The notes beneath the pieces were generated by a model that was not told the DNA's origin, did not search any database, and saw nothing but the letters and a program-made list of their open reading frames with translations. This document shows positions 1-9,718 of a stretch of 64,000 bases of DNA, in pieces (the first letter of the stretch is position 1; every line of letters starts with the position of its first letter). The stretch covers positions 20,990,545 through 21,054,544 of the forward strand of contig NC_135775.1 in assembly GCF_028453695.1 (NCBI RefSeq), in the 5' to 3' direction. This stretch comes from Augochlora pura. Taxonomy: Eukaryota; Arthropoda; Insecta; Hymenoptera; Halictidae. A program made the translations under genes and the position numbers.

Positions 1-60
1 GATTTCATTCGAGTAGAATCAAGTATGTTCTTTCTTTTACAATTTTTCTTACATATATGA

Positions 61-195
61 ATAAAAATTACGAATATAACTTATTAATTAAAATTACGAA
101 TAAGGGTTACGACTAAAACTTATGAATTGAAATTACGAATAAGAATTACGAATAATAATTACGAACAAGAATTACGAATAAGAATTATGAATAAG
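61..195. repeat. Degenerate AAGAATTACGAAT minisatellite
   Basis: The words AATTACGAAT and GAATTACGAATAA recur about every 12-15 bases, with drift toward the left edge. It is a simple AT-rich array with no coding potential. Confidence 0.7.
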
Positions 196-602
196 TAATT
201 AGTGGCTGACTATAGGACCGTCAATAATATTTAAGAGTTTAATTACACATCGCGTGTTCCTCCCAGGATTGTCTAAACCCTCTGATTCGCGACACGTCGG
301 CGTAAATTCGTCGGGAATAGAGCGGGTTTCGAAATCGTCGCCGGCAAAAAGAAATAATCTAACAAATAATCACGAACCAATTTCCGCCCCCACCTAGTAT
401 CCAATCTCGTCCGCGATCAGCGCGCGGTCCAATCTAAAAAAGCCGGCTCGCGAGGACGATAATACAATTACCGGTATCGTGTTAATCAGCAGCAGTAGCA
501 ACCGCGGGAAAATGAAACGAGGTCGAAGGAAACGTCGACGGTCGTTGGTATTAATCCATACGAGTGGCGGCGAAGGAGCACCGCGTGGCCAGCGGACTCC
601 CG
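196..602. other. Non-coding, moderately GC-rich block
   Basis: Moderately CpG-rich unique sequence. An open frame runs through it on the minus strand into the neighbouring GA repeat, but the protein is Ser/Leu-rich because of that repeat and no domain is visible. I see no gene here. Confidence 0.5.
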
Positions 603-672
603 GCGATAGAGAGAGATAGAGAAAGAGTGAGAGAGAGATAGAGAAAGAGTGAGAGAGAGAGAGAGAGAGAGA
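603..672. repeat. (GA)n microsatellite
   Basis: Interrupted GA repeat with GATAGAGAAAGAGTGAGA blocks, ending in an uninterrupted GA run. It explains the Ser-Leu-Ser-Leu translation on the minus strand. Confidence 0.9.
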
Positions 673-766
673 TTCCACGGTCTGTTAATTAACGAGATTT
701 TAAAAATGCGATGACAATTTCAATCCAGCCCCGACTAACTTCAGCTCCGAGGGTAATTCTATTAGG

Positions 767-921
767 CAGTGGCGTAGCATCGTAAAGGGTTGAGGGTAAG
801 AGATAGACGAACGGACAAAGAGGGAACCAGCGTAGACGGAGGGAGAACGCTGAACACCGTTGGACGGGAGGCAGGGGTGTACTGCCCCCTGGGGCACCCT
901 CACGCTAACTGGCTGCGACTG
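767..921. mobile_element. Possible hAT-type MITE remnant
   Basis: The left end begins CAGTGGCGTAGC, a terminal sequence often seen in insect hAT elements. The right part contains TACTGCCCCCTGGGGCACC followed by a degenerate inverted end, GGCTGCGACTG. The 8-bp flanks (CTATTAGG and TGGCACGG) do not match, so no target-site duplication supports it. The element would be about 155 bp with no transposase. This is family resemblance only; a chance match is possible. Confidence 0.3.
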
Positions 922-1440
922 TGGCACGGACCCCTTTACGATTCTGACTTAATTTATGTATCATCCGAGAGTTAAGTAATTTCTCCTCACGAATTACCTC
1001 CATCCCGCTGACTGAACGAATTTCTCCTTCTTCTTCTTCTTCATCTTCGTTCGCTTCTTCCCTCGCTTCTCATTTGCTACCCGACAGGCTCATCCCTCTT
1101 CGCGTATTGCGACACGCGCGGCGAGGATCGGAATGCTGAGCTTGATTAACAAGTGTCGAATGTCGTGGCCAAAAATTCGTGTGATTATTTAATTAATTCG
1201 ACGCCATGCTAGTTATTCGTGATTGGCGATGTAACGATTCTATTCTTCCTTGTAAATAAATTCTATGTAACTAATAGAAAGGTATTGTTAGTTACAAAAT
1301 TAAGAATAAATTCTCAGAGTTGTTACTAATGTTAAGAAAATTATCACACCGTAAGGGTTGAACAGATATTTTATATAAGGTCTATTATTTCTTCTTTTTC
1401 TATTAACAAGAAATAACATTCGTGACGAAGCTTTCATAAT
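922..1440. other. Non-coding, nothing recognised
   Basis: Mixed composition with a short CTT-rich patch near 1021-1060. The sequence becomes AT-rich after 1150. No convincing exon, RNA or element. Confidence 0.5.
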
Positions 1441-2310
1441 CTACCAAGTATTAATTATCAATATTATTAAATATTAATATTTATAATATTGAATACTAAG
1501 ATCAATATCTATAATATTAAATATTATTATCAATATATATATAATATTATTTACTAAATATTAATATTCATTTGTACTGAGTCGAAACAAAATTTGATTC
1601 TCTCGTTTCAAAAATCAAGAAATTGAAATGGAAGAATTAAATCGAAAGAAAATAATCCTTCGATTATAAATAAAAATAAATAAAATATTAAATCGACAGA
1701 GAATGGAATTCCTCTCTTAGAAAAGTCTTCGAACGAAAATAAATGGAGACGCCGTTGAAAGAAAAATTGTCTCGTTCCGTCAGGGAAATGATTAAGGGGG
1801 CGAGGGGATACTAATCAACTCAGTTGTGAGAGAAATCGTTAATGACACGTCGATTGATATGGCGAATCGCATCAGCCGACAGCGACTCCGGAGAAAATAA
1901 AGTGATAGGCGTGTTACTTTGAAGTTTCTGATTGAGGCAATATCGAGTGGACGGTTGCGGTCTTCGTGTCGGCAGATAATTTCATTCGTTCTTTGTTGTC
2001 GGGGATGAAAGAGGAATTGTAGAAACGTGTTTAAAGTGTCATTTAAAAGAATAAATTCGAACATGTGGATGACGGTTCGTTCGACAATCGGGTTCTTATT
2101 ACCATTCGAGAGAAGGAAATACAACTATTAATTTACACGATTTCTTGCATTTGAAAAATCTAATACGTATAATAAATGCAAAAAGATTAATAACATCGAC
2201 ACAAGAAGTGAACGTTTACATGACATTTGATCGTAATTAATTATTCTTATGAGATTCTATTTTGCATATGAAAATGCAATCATTTCAATGACTTGCAATA
2301 GATGCGACAC
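1441..2310. other. AT-rich non-coding segment up to the gap
   Basis: From 1441 to 1570 the sequence is made of ATATTAAT/ATAATATT words and can fold on itself. From 1800 to 2125 an open frame of 110 codons exists on the minus strand, but it has no recognisable motif and ordinary intergenic composition. I treat it as non-coding. Confidence 0.45.
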
Positions 2311-2410
2311 NNNNNNNNNNNNNNNNNNNNNNNNNNNNNNNNNNNNNNNNNNNNNNNNNNNNNNNNNNNNNNNNNNNNNNNNNNNNNNNNNNNNNNNNNN
2401 NNNNNNNNNN
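2311..2410. other. Assembly gap, 100 N
   Basis: Exactly 100 consecutive N. This is the usual placeholder for a scaffold gap of unknown length, so the true distance between the two flanks is not known. Confidence 0.98.
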
Positions 2411-3308
2411 TTCGAGGCGAGCCTCCTGCTATCTGGAGCAGTCGAAAGTTCAAGTAGGCGGCGTCTAGAACAGGAAACGACGTATCCAGGGGATGAATTT
2501 GTAGAGTCCTCCCCCCTCCCCCTCCTCGCGAAGTTCAGACATTTAAAATAGGATAGAGAATCTCCGCGTGGCTTTTTTAAACAGAGCCCCGCTCATAATT
2601 CAGGGATGAGACCTGGCTTGCATACCGTACGATAATACGCGGACGGCCCGCGCCCGCCGCCACCATTTTCCACCTTCAAAATCCTATGGTTGAGAAGGGG
2701 AACGTGAAGATTAGCGCGCGTCTTGTGCTGTTCTTAAATGCAACGTGCCCGCCAGCGCTCCCGGGGACGACCGGTTGGATTTAACGCCGGGAAAGCCGCA
2801 ATAACGAAAGCTTTATACAGTCTGTACATCCGCGGCGAACGCGACGGATAATTTATGTGGGATCCGTGCGAAATGCCCGCGGATTCCATAATTTCTTCCC
2901 GAGACATAATTTCTTCCATACTTACGCGAGCCTACGGGGCGGGGAGGGGGCAGGGGAGGCGTAATTTTCTGACTCGCCGCTCTCGTTAATTGCCGCGCGC
3001 ATTATGCCCCGACCCCGTTCGGGTCGTGTTATCGTGCAGCCGTACTATCAATTGTTAATTAAATTGCCGAACATACGTCTCCGCCCGGCCCGTCCCGATA
3101 TTCCAGCTACCGACGCGCAGAAAGATGCAAATACAGCTGCAACCATGGAACGCGCGCGGCTATGCGTTCTGCAAATTGCGCTGTTCGCCGGTACGCGTTT
3201 CTTGATTTAATTTCGTTACCGATCGATGCTTCTTTATTCGCGATGTTGGGCTAGTCTAGGTACGACGTTACGTAATAAGAACGTAAATTTTGGTCTGTGC
3301 TTGGTCAG
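2411..3308. other. CpG-rich non-coding block
   Basis: GC-rich sequence with many CpG dinucleotides, a G-rich patch near 2938-2958, and AT words such as TAATTGC embedded in it. Short open frames occur on both strands, as expected when stop codons are rare. No exon could be defended. Regulatory DNA is possible but unproven. Confidence 0.45.
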
Positions 3309-3480
3309 TTAACCCTTTGCGGTCGTGTTAAGGTTATACATCGGTTTCACGATAGTTGAAATTAATTGTTCGTTATATAATATGCAAGATTAAATGGGAG
3401 AATCTTTTTTGAAATTTAAGATATATGTGACTCAATAACATATTTTAATTTTATATAAAAATAAAAAATAATAATAATAG
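3309..3480 (+). mobile_element. Solo left end of a TTAA MITE
   Basis: The segment begins TTAACCCTTTGCGGTCG, close to the end of the complete element at 14251. No matching inverted right end was found in the next several hundred bases. It is probably a truncated or decayed piggyBac-like MITE; its right limit is a guess. Confidence 0.4.
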
Positions 3481-4016
3481 TTACGGTGGCTAGGAGTTGA
3501 ATCGCAGAGAGTTATATTGGAGATGGTAAAATAATTTTATATTTTTATTCGAGTAATAATAGAGTAAAATACTAGACGAGTAGCTTTGGTTAAATTCTAC
3601 TTATTCAAATGTTACTTTTAATAAATAATGGGATGAAAAATATTTTACCAGTCGAGAGTAGAATTATTAAGTTTAGCAAGAGTTGAACAGGAGTAAAACT
3701 GCCGGGAACGAGGTTTTCTTTTCGATATTCGCTTTGGAAAATGTAGCAGTTACACAGGCATACATATTTCTGTACATAATACGTAAAAATGGTACATAGC
3801 GAGCGTATTATAATAAACGTATTACCCAAGGCCAGTTTAATGGCACGCCCATCCGACGAACATTCAAAGTTCATTTCCACGGAAATGGTGCTTTGTACTT
3901 AATGAAAAGTACCTTTTATCACTTTAATCATCCTCGTTAGTTTTCGAAATTTTAAAAACGTAATAACTCCTACCGAATTTTTTCTGGACTGCGCGATAAT
4001 CGCTGCCTTTTTTTCA
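3481..4016. other. AT-rich non-coding segment
   Basis: Unique AT-rich sequence. A 91-codon open frame on the minus strand (3605-3880) has no recognisable motif. The segment ends in a pyrimidine tract plus CAG at 4016-4017 that would serve as a splice acceptor; see the repeat that follows. Confidence 0.4.
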
Positions 4017-4064
4017 GTGGCTGGTAACGCGGAATTATATATCGAACAAATAGCTTCTCCGTGG

Positions 4065-4445
4065 ATTCTAACAAACGAGATCGTAACAAATGAAGTGATA
4101 ATAAATCAGATTACAACAAATGAAATGACAATAAATGAGATTACAACAAATGAAATGCTGATAAGTGAGATTATAACAAATCAAACGATTATGAATGAGA
4201 TTATAACAAATGAAATGATTCTAAATGAGATTATAACAAATGAATTGGCAATAAATGAGATTACAACAAATGAAATGCTGATAAGTGAGATTACAACAAA
4301 TGAAATGCTGATAAGTGAGATTATAACAAATGAAATGGTCATAAATGAGATTATAGCAAATGAAATGATAATAAATGTAATGACAATAAATGAAACGATA
4401 ATAAATGAAATGATAATAAATGGAACGATAATGAACGGCACTGGG
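4065..4445. repeat. 30-bp tandem array, open in several frames
   Basis: About 12 units of 30 bp, each made of two related 15-bp halves (ACAAATGAAATGATA and ATAAATGAGATTATA). Because 30 is a multiple of three, three frames stay open. The plus frame reads as a repeated pentapeptide of the type NEIIT/NEMLI across about 125 residues; the minus frames read as Ile/Ser/Phe-rich repeats. The plus frame has no ATG before the array and opens just after an acceptor-like tract at 4006-4017, so exonisation is conceivable. The simplest reading is a non-coding minisatellite. Confidence 0.85.
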
Positions 4446-4799
4446 CGTCAACTGTTTCACTGAAAATGTGGATAAAGGTGTGGAGTTCCATTGGGAAGAA
4501 CGGAAAACGGCCTTCAGTCTCCGCAAATCTAATTCAAGAAAGAATTATTGCCGGCATGTTATGGCTCCCCCGATGCCGAACAACTTTTATGAACGAAGTT
4601 TCCCTCGTATCTCGAAAAATGACGGTGATAGTTCGTAATCAGCATTATGGTCCCAATTGCGTCATAAAATTTCACTTCGCATTCAGGAGTCATGTTACCC
4701 GCGGAATCACCTCAGTGTCGATTTTACCATCGGCGAAAATTATTCCAATTATAAGCATCTATTCGCGATCACAATTTCCGGTAATTACACAAGTCGTCG

Positions 4800-4834
<35 letters not shown>

Positions 4835-5221
4835 TCATTCGATTATCGTTCCTTCTATTTAATTATTATCCGTCGAGAGCATTCGTTAGCCAACTAATAA
4901 TTTAACAATGTAATTGTAAACCGGCGCATCGCGTTATCGTTCGTCCAATGACACGTCCGTCCATTGTTAATTATAAACGACCAGTGTGTGGGGCATGTGT
5001 CTCTTTTCCAGCGAGCAAAACTTCCGCGGAGAAAAGGAGAGGGTTGATAACGCAATTTGAAATTTTTATTGCACTAGAAATGTTACGCGAGAGAAACCGA
5101 TAACTGGTGTCAGTGCTATTACTGGAATTGTCAATAGTTACGAGAGTCATTAAGGGATTTATAAATTGCGAAGGAAATCCTTTTTAACACCGTTCATTCG
5201 TTATTGATTCTCTTTAAATTA
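4446..5221. other. Non-coding segment around a poly-C tract
   Basis: Unique sequence on both sides of the poly-C run at 4800. Open frames crossing the poly-C encode a polyproline stretch that is an artefact of the homopolymer. No gene recognised. Confidence 0.45.
4800..4833. repeat. Poly-C run, 34 bases
   Basis: Uninterrupted run of 34 C on the plus strand. Such a run can form a G-quadruplex on the complementary strand, and its length is likely to be unreliable in sequencing. Confidence 0.95.
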
Positions 5222-5530
5222 TTAACACTGGAACTGTCGTACCGGTTAAAATAGTTTCTTGATATTTATTTTACAATTCCCGATACTATAAAAATGTTTG
5301 TAGCAATTTTTATATGAAGCATGTATTTCAACTGGAAATTCAAAATATTAATTCAGACTTATATTGATTCCATTTTACATAACCTGTAGCATTTTTTATA
5401 AATTACAAAACTGAATTTCATGGCTCCTATAACAATTAACAGCTTTTAACAATTTTCTAAATACAAGTAAATCTGATAAAAATTATTTCCAAGCATGGCC
5501 TTAGAGCCACCTCTCTCCGCAAAGGGTTAA
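5222..5530. mobile_element. Degenerate TTAA-bounded element
   Basis: Both ends carry TTAA. The right end (CGCAAAGGGTTAA, preceded by a GAGCCACC motif) belongs to the CCCTTTGCR family seen elsewhere in the window. The left end (TTAACACTGGAACTG) is different, so the two ends are not a clean inverted pair. It may be a mosaic of two MITEs or a truncated element. It sits 57 bp from the intact element at 5588. Confidence 0.45.
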
Positions 5531-5587
5531 AAAAAGGCAACAAATTATTCAATTTTGCTCATGCATAAAGATCCTCGGTCCACGAAA

Positions 5588-5833
5588 TTAATCCTTCGCA
5601 CTCGAGTGGCGACTCTGAGGCACCACACAAATTTTTCTATCGCGTTCCAAATTAATCTTCATACTAACAAAGTTTGGATTTAAAAAATTGTTACAAGGGG
5701 ACCTGTTAGCACGAATCACACGAATTAATTACGTATACATAAAATGCTGTTTCTTCTGTGCAATAAAAATACTACAAGCCAGAGAAATGATTTTAGATTT
5801 ACATTTAAAATAGCATCGAGTGCAAAGGGTTAA
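5588..5833 (+). mobile_element. piggyBac-like TTAA MITE (CCCTTTGCACTCG family)
   Basis: 246-bp element with TTAA at both ends. The left end reads TTAATCCTTCGCACTCGA and the right end CGAGTGCAAAGGGTTAA, which are inverted copies with small differences. Next to the left end lies GTGGCGACTCTGAGGCACC, shared with the copy at 16964. TTAA target duplication and CCY-type termini are typical of the piggyBac superfamily. It has no open frame for a transposase and would depend on one supplied elsewhere. Confidence 0.85.
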
Positions 5834-5879
5834 CCTTCGCCCAAACCCTTTAAAAAACAGACATTTTCGTTGAAGGCGT

Positions 5880-7400
5880 GACCGAGTAGCCAAGAAACAC
5901 GATTCAAAGTGTGCATCCCCGGCTCGCGGCCCTGTCCGTCACGGCATCGCCCGGACACTCGGTAAACTCGGGCTCCCGATAGGGTTAGCATAAACGTTTC
6001 CCGTCCCATGCACTCGGAACAAGAATTCCGGGGATTCTTGCCGAACACAGGACTGCCTGTGACGATCCCTTCAAAGATCGTATCGCGACGGAGGATTCTA
6101 TAGCAGGCTGACCCGCCGACTACGACAACGACGACGAGGACGAGGACGAGGACGAGGACGACAAGGGTGCCCGGCGTGTGCATTCCTGCACCGTTGCACC
6201 CGCTGCACCGGACGGACCAGTCGCCCCTCGAACGCGTGAAGTAGAAGTGGTCTGCGCGTAACCCGTCCGCGCCTGGTGCCACGGCAGAGCGCGGGGGCGC
6301 ATGCGTCCGCCAAGAACGGTCCCCCGCAGAATCACTTCGCGCCGCGACGCCAAGCGGCCACCCGCATCCCGTGTATACGCGGCTGGTCCATGTGCGTTCG
6401 ACGTCGTCGCGTGGGACGCCGACGACGACGAGGACGACGAAGACGCGTCAGTACAGTGCAGCCTCGCGCGTGTTCTCGGCCAACCGGCATTGGCTCCGGT
6501 CCAGTCTCTCTCTCTCATCCGAAGGGCGAGCAGTGATTCAAAAAAAAAAGTCGCCGGATAAATCCGAGGAAGATCGTGCGGTGTGATCTCGTCGCGTGAC
6601 TCGACCGACCTGGATACGGGGACCGTCAATTGACCCAAGGATTCAGTGAAACGATGCGACGACAGCCGTGCGGCATGGTCGCGATGATCGCGGCCGACGA
6701 TTCGCGCGAGATCGAGGAAACCACGGAGCGTGGCGATCGCCGCGGCTGCAGCGGATTACGGTTCGGTTTCGACGCGACGCAGCGGCCTGCTTGAGGAGAC
6801 CTCCGTCTCTTGCTCTCTTTCTCTCTCGATACTCGGCGTGTTGATAACCGCGAGCGCGGCTCAAGCCGGACCGGGACCGATCCGCGGGCTTTCACGCGCG
6901 ATTTATCCGGCTGGATCGTTCGCTCCGTCTCGCCGGTCCCCCGCAGAGTGCCGGATCATCCGGCAATTCCGTAGAGAGCGCGACGTCGTCGTCCGAGCCG
7001 CGGAGAACTTGAGTGGACCCGTCGCCGACGGTCCGTGTCGCGCGCTCGCCTTCGCGAACCAAGCACGCGACTGACTCTGCGGCCTGTGCGACGAGGACAT
7101 CATCGGGCTGAACCCCGGCCGCGGGAATGTTTTAGATGGTTTCCTCCCGGTGTGGCTCGCGATCGGGATACGTGTTAACTGGAGCGAGTTGCGTAACACG
7201 GCACAAGTGTTGTAACTAGAGTAGCGTGTTAGGGGGTTTATCGGGCCGGTCGGCAGACCGATTTCAAAGCTGAATCAACCCGAGCCGCCGACGGGCGTTC
7301 GTCTCTCGGCGGGGTGCGCGCCGCGCTGACCAGAAGCGGTCCGACGTGGGATAAACGATCGAAACGGTGATACAACAACGTTGTGAACCAAGTGTTAAAA
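5880..7400 (+). promoter_or_regulatory. CpG-rich putative promoter and 5' UTR
   Basis: About 1.5 kb of GC-rich, CpG-dense DNA directly upstream of the signal-peptide exon at 7401. An initiator-like TCAGTA occurs at 6448-6453, matching the arthropod TCAGT initiator. Several ATGs between 6450 and 7400 mean that a transcript starting there would carry upstream open frames or have a 5' UTR intron. The many overlapping open frames on both strands follow from scarce stop codons. Promoter function is inferred from position and composition. Confidence 0.35.
6123..6163. repeat. (GACGAG)n trinucleotide-type repeat
   Basis: Short array of GACGAG units inside the CpG-rich block. A related GACGACGACGAGGACGACGA patch lies at 6421-6440. 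It produces Val/Leu, Arg/Pro or Ser-rich artefact translations. Confidence 0.85.
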
Positions 7401-7476
7401 ATGTGGTGTCGTTGGCTCGCCGTTCTGTTACTCGCTGGTTTTCTCCTGGTTATCGAAGGGATCGCGGTCAGCCAAG
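7401..7476 (+). CDS. First coding exon with signal peptide, secreted or membrane protein
   Basis: The ATG at 7401 is preceded by AAAA, a good insect start context. The frame encodes 25 residues beginning MWCRWLAVLLLAGFLL and ending IAVSQ: a short polar N-terminus, a hydrophobic core of about 14 residues, then small polar residues. This is the layout of a secretory signal peptide. Position 7476 is the last exonic base of CAAG|GTACGT, a close match to a 5' splice donor, giving a phase-1 junction. Phase-1 signal-peptide exons are common in extracellular multidomain genes such as immunoglobulin-superfamily receptors, but nothing here identifies the family. The frame stays open past the donor only through CpG-rich and CT-repeat sequence. 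No second exon was recognised downstream. A chance hydrophobic frame cannot be excluded. Confidence 0.45.
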
Positions 7477-7483
7477 GTACGTC

Positions 7484-7520
7484 GTCCCTCGTCGTCCCTC
7501 GTCGTCCCTCGTCGTCGGCC
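7484..7520. repeat. GTCCCTCGTC short tandem repeat
   Basis: Three to four copies of CGTCGTCCCT lie immediately after the proposed splice donor. It is a short low-complexity patch at the start of the putative intron. Confidence 0.7.
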
Positions 7521-7758
7521 GGCCGATTCCTTGGATATTCGTCGACGGTGCTCGCTCGAACGCGTTCAATTATCCGCGACCCTTACGCCGTGTCCGAACG
7601 CGACTCGAACGACCCGATCGACCCGATAAGGACCGCCGTCGGGTTACTCGAGACGCATTCGCATGCATCGCCCACTTTCCGAGACGTTACGCTCGCCACT
7701 TCGCTCGAGGACCCACGAATTCAATCGAAAATGCGCTCGTCGGATCGAACCCCGTTCG

Positions 7759-7767
7759 TCTCCCTCC

Positions 7768-7803
<36 letters not shown>
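7759..7803. repeat. (CT)n microsatellite
   Basis: CT/CCCT-rich start followed by an almost pure CT run. It accounts for the Ser-Leu repeat in plus-strand open frames and the Arg-Glu repeat on the minus strand. Confidence 0.9.
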
Positions 7804-7808
<5 letters not shown>

Positions 7809-8360
7809 CATGTGGCAACCAATTTCAACGCCCTTGTATTAATACGCGGTTCCCGGAACGGTGACAACGGGTCGCGAAATTGAAACGAAATCGAGCTTGC
7901 ACTCGTTAAACGGCCGGCTGTCCATAAATGCGACGCTTTTCGGTTTTGGCCACCCTTTGTCACGATTGTGGCGAGATGGTGCGCACGGTGCTGCTGGGAG
8001 TGGGCTTTTCACATGGATATCCTCTCGGTTTTATGTTACTGCTTGTTCAGCGTCTTTTAATCAGTTTTCCATTTACGTTCTTTTCACACTACGGAAGGTT
8101 TATTGGAGACGCTTTCTGTACAAATGTTTTGAAAAAACAGCTGCTTTTAAAGAGATCTTTTACTTGAATATGGTCGCTGGAATATCGATTTATATAGTAT
8201 ATGTTTTCGATATTTTAATGCTATTGAAGGAAAGAGATAGATTTAATATATAATATATGTAATTTACGTCAGAATTAGTTACTATTTTTTAAATTTATAT
8301 TCAGGTTTTAAAGATTACGAGTTATTTAACCACTTGCAGATAATATTACAATAACACTTG
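7804..8360. other. Non-coding, nothing recognised
   Basis: GC content falls steadily across this stretch. A 130-codon plus-strand open frame (7861-8253) has several hydrophobic patches but no recognised domain, and its composition shifts with the surrounding DNA. I do not call it a gene. Confidence 0.4.
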
Positions 8361-8566
8361 TTAACCCCTTACCGTACTTTAACGAGTCAGACTCGTGATG
8401 CAGATTTATAGCAATAAGCTGTTAGCTTCTATTCTCTTGTCACCAATATTTAAACATTCGACTAGACGTAATGTTTATAAAATTCCTTTTCCTTCGAAGA
8501 AATTAGTGGGATCGATAATATTCTAATCGCAATAATTGTAAAGAAAATGGTACGGCAAGGGGTTAA
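8361..8566 (+). mobile_element. piggyBac-like TTAA MITE (CCCCTTRCCGTAC family)
   Basis: 206-bp element. It starts TTAACCCCTTACCGTAC and ends GTACGGCAAGGGGTTAA, a near-perfect inverted pair with TTAA at each edge. A perfect subterminal palindrome, ACGAGTCAGACTCGT, lies near the left end at about 8383-8397. No open frame inside. A separate family from the CCCTTTGCACTCG copies. Confidence 0.85.
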
Positions 8567-9463
8567 AAATGGAGAATACTAGAACCAAATATAAAACAGC
8601 TCTTTATAAAGCATAGGATCATAATCTAAGCATTTTAATGAATATATATAATATTTCTAGATCAACCTTTCCTAATTGCAATATTCACTCGTTTAAAAAT
8701 CTAAATAGGCACTCCCAAAATAATCCACTTTGTGTCCAAAGAAACATTTTGCCGTCCAACTTTTGCGACTATGGTCGCATCATCGCGAGCGTGCATTGTT
8801 AAACGATTAATTAGAACAAAATTCCATACTTCGGCGAAATTGTTCGAATACTTATGGCAGTCTAGTGGATGTTTCTCTTCAATCTCTAATGAGCTGAAGC
8901 GGACACAATTCCGAGCGTAGTTCACGTCAGAAGCGGAAAACAAAAGAGTTCCACGTAGAATGACAAGGAGGCGAGCGCCTGAAAAATTCTTTCGCAGACG
9001 GCTTCGCCGGGGAACTAGTTGTAAAGAATGGATGACTATCCAAGTTGCTCCTTAAAGAGCGTAACGTAAATTTTAGAAACGCTGTACGTTCCGCACAAAG
9101 ACCTCGCACACCCGGCTTTATTTCCGTTTGCGCAACAAATGCGACCGTCCGTTCGCTGCGACCGTGTGCACACAACCCTTTACCTAACTAGAAAGTGCCC
9201 TAATTAGAACAGTCGAACTGTGTTTGTTGACGATAATAGTCGCGACGCACATCACCGCGTTGATTATCGATATTAATCGTAATTGGCGCGCATATCCAAC
9301 TGCGGCAACCTATACCTTCGTAATTACCTCGTAATTTATGTCACATGGTTATACGTCGACGTTGCGTCTGTTTTTACATCTTAAACGCATCGTAAATCTA
9401 TTATGAAATACAATAAAAATCAGGATTTAAAGCTGTAGGACCTCTAAACATTGTGTTCGAATT
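8567..9463. other. Non-coding, nothing recognised
   Basis: Unique sequence of mixed composition. Open frames of 60-82 codons occur on both strands without motifs. No RNA gene or element identified. Confidence 0.45.
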
Positions 9464-9718
9464 TTAACACTTTTTCGAGCGTCTATAAATCGGCTTTTTC
9501 GACCGTCTATAAATCGGCTTTTTCCCCCGATCGGTAGCCTGTGTATCGGTTGCAATAATAACCATTAATTTTGTATCGATTATTATGATAAATGTGTTAG
9601 ATTGTACTACAAGCTTCAATGTTATTATTTAACTTTTTAAATATATAAAGATGAGATAAATAAAATCAGAGTAGAAACGAAAATTTTACGACCGGATGAC
9701 CGGTCTACAACGTGTTAA
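9464..9718 (+). mobile_element. piggyBac-like TTAA MITE, uninterrupted relative of 26742
   Basis: 255-bp element with TTAACACTTTTTCGAGCG at the left and CCGGTCTACAACGTGTTAA at the right. Its inside matches the element at 26742: TATAAATCGGCTTTTTC, CCCCCGATCGGTAGCCTGTG, GTTAGATTGTACTACAAGCTT and TAGAAACGAAAATTTT occur in the same order. The left part carries a roughly 23-bp direct duplication around CGTCTATAAATCGGCTTTTT that the other copy lacks. At the point where the other copy holds a mariner-type insertion this copy has a single TA, so it represents the unoccupied state. Confidence 0.85.

Noticed and set aside
5830..6638. Minus-strand frames of 150 and 172 codons with poly-Val or poly-Ser runs
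   Set aside because: They cross the GACGAG repeat, and one runs into the end of the MITE at 5588-5833. Composition artefacts.
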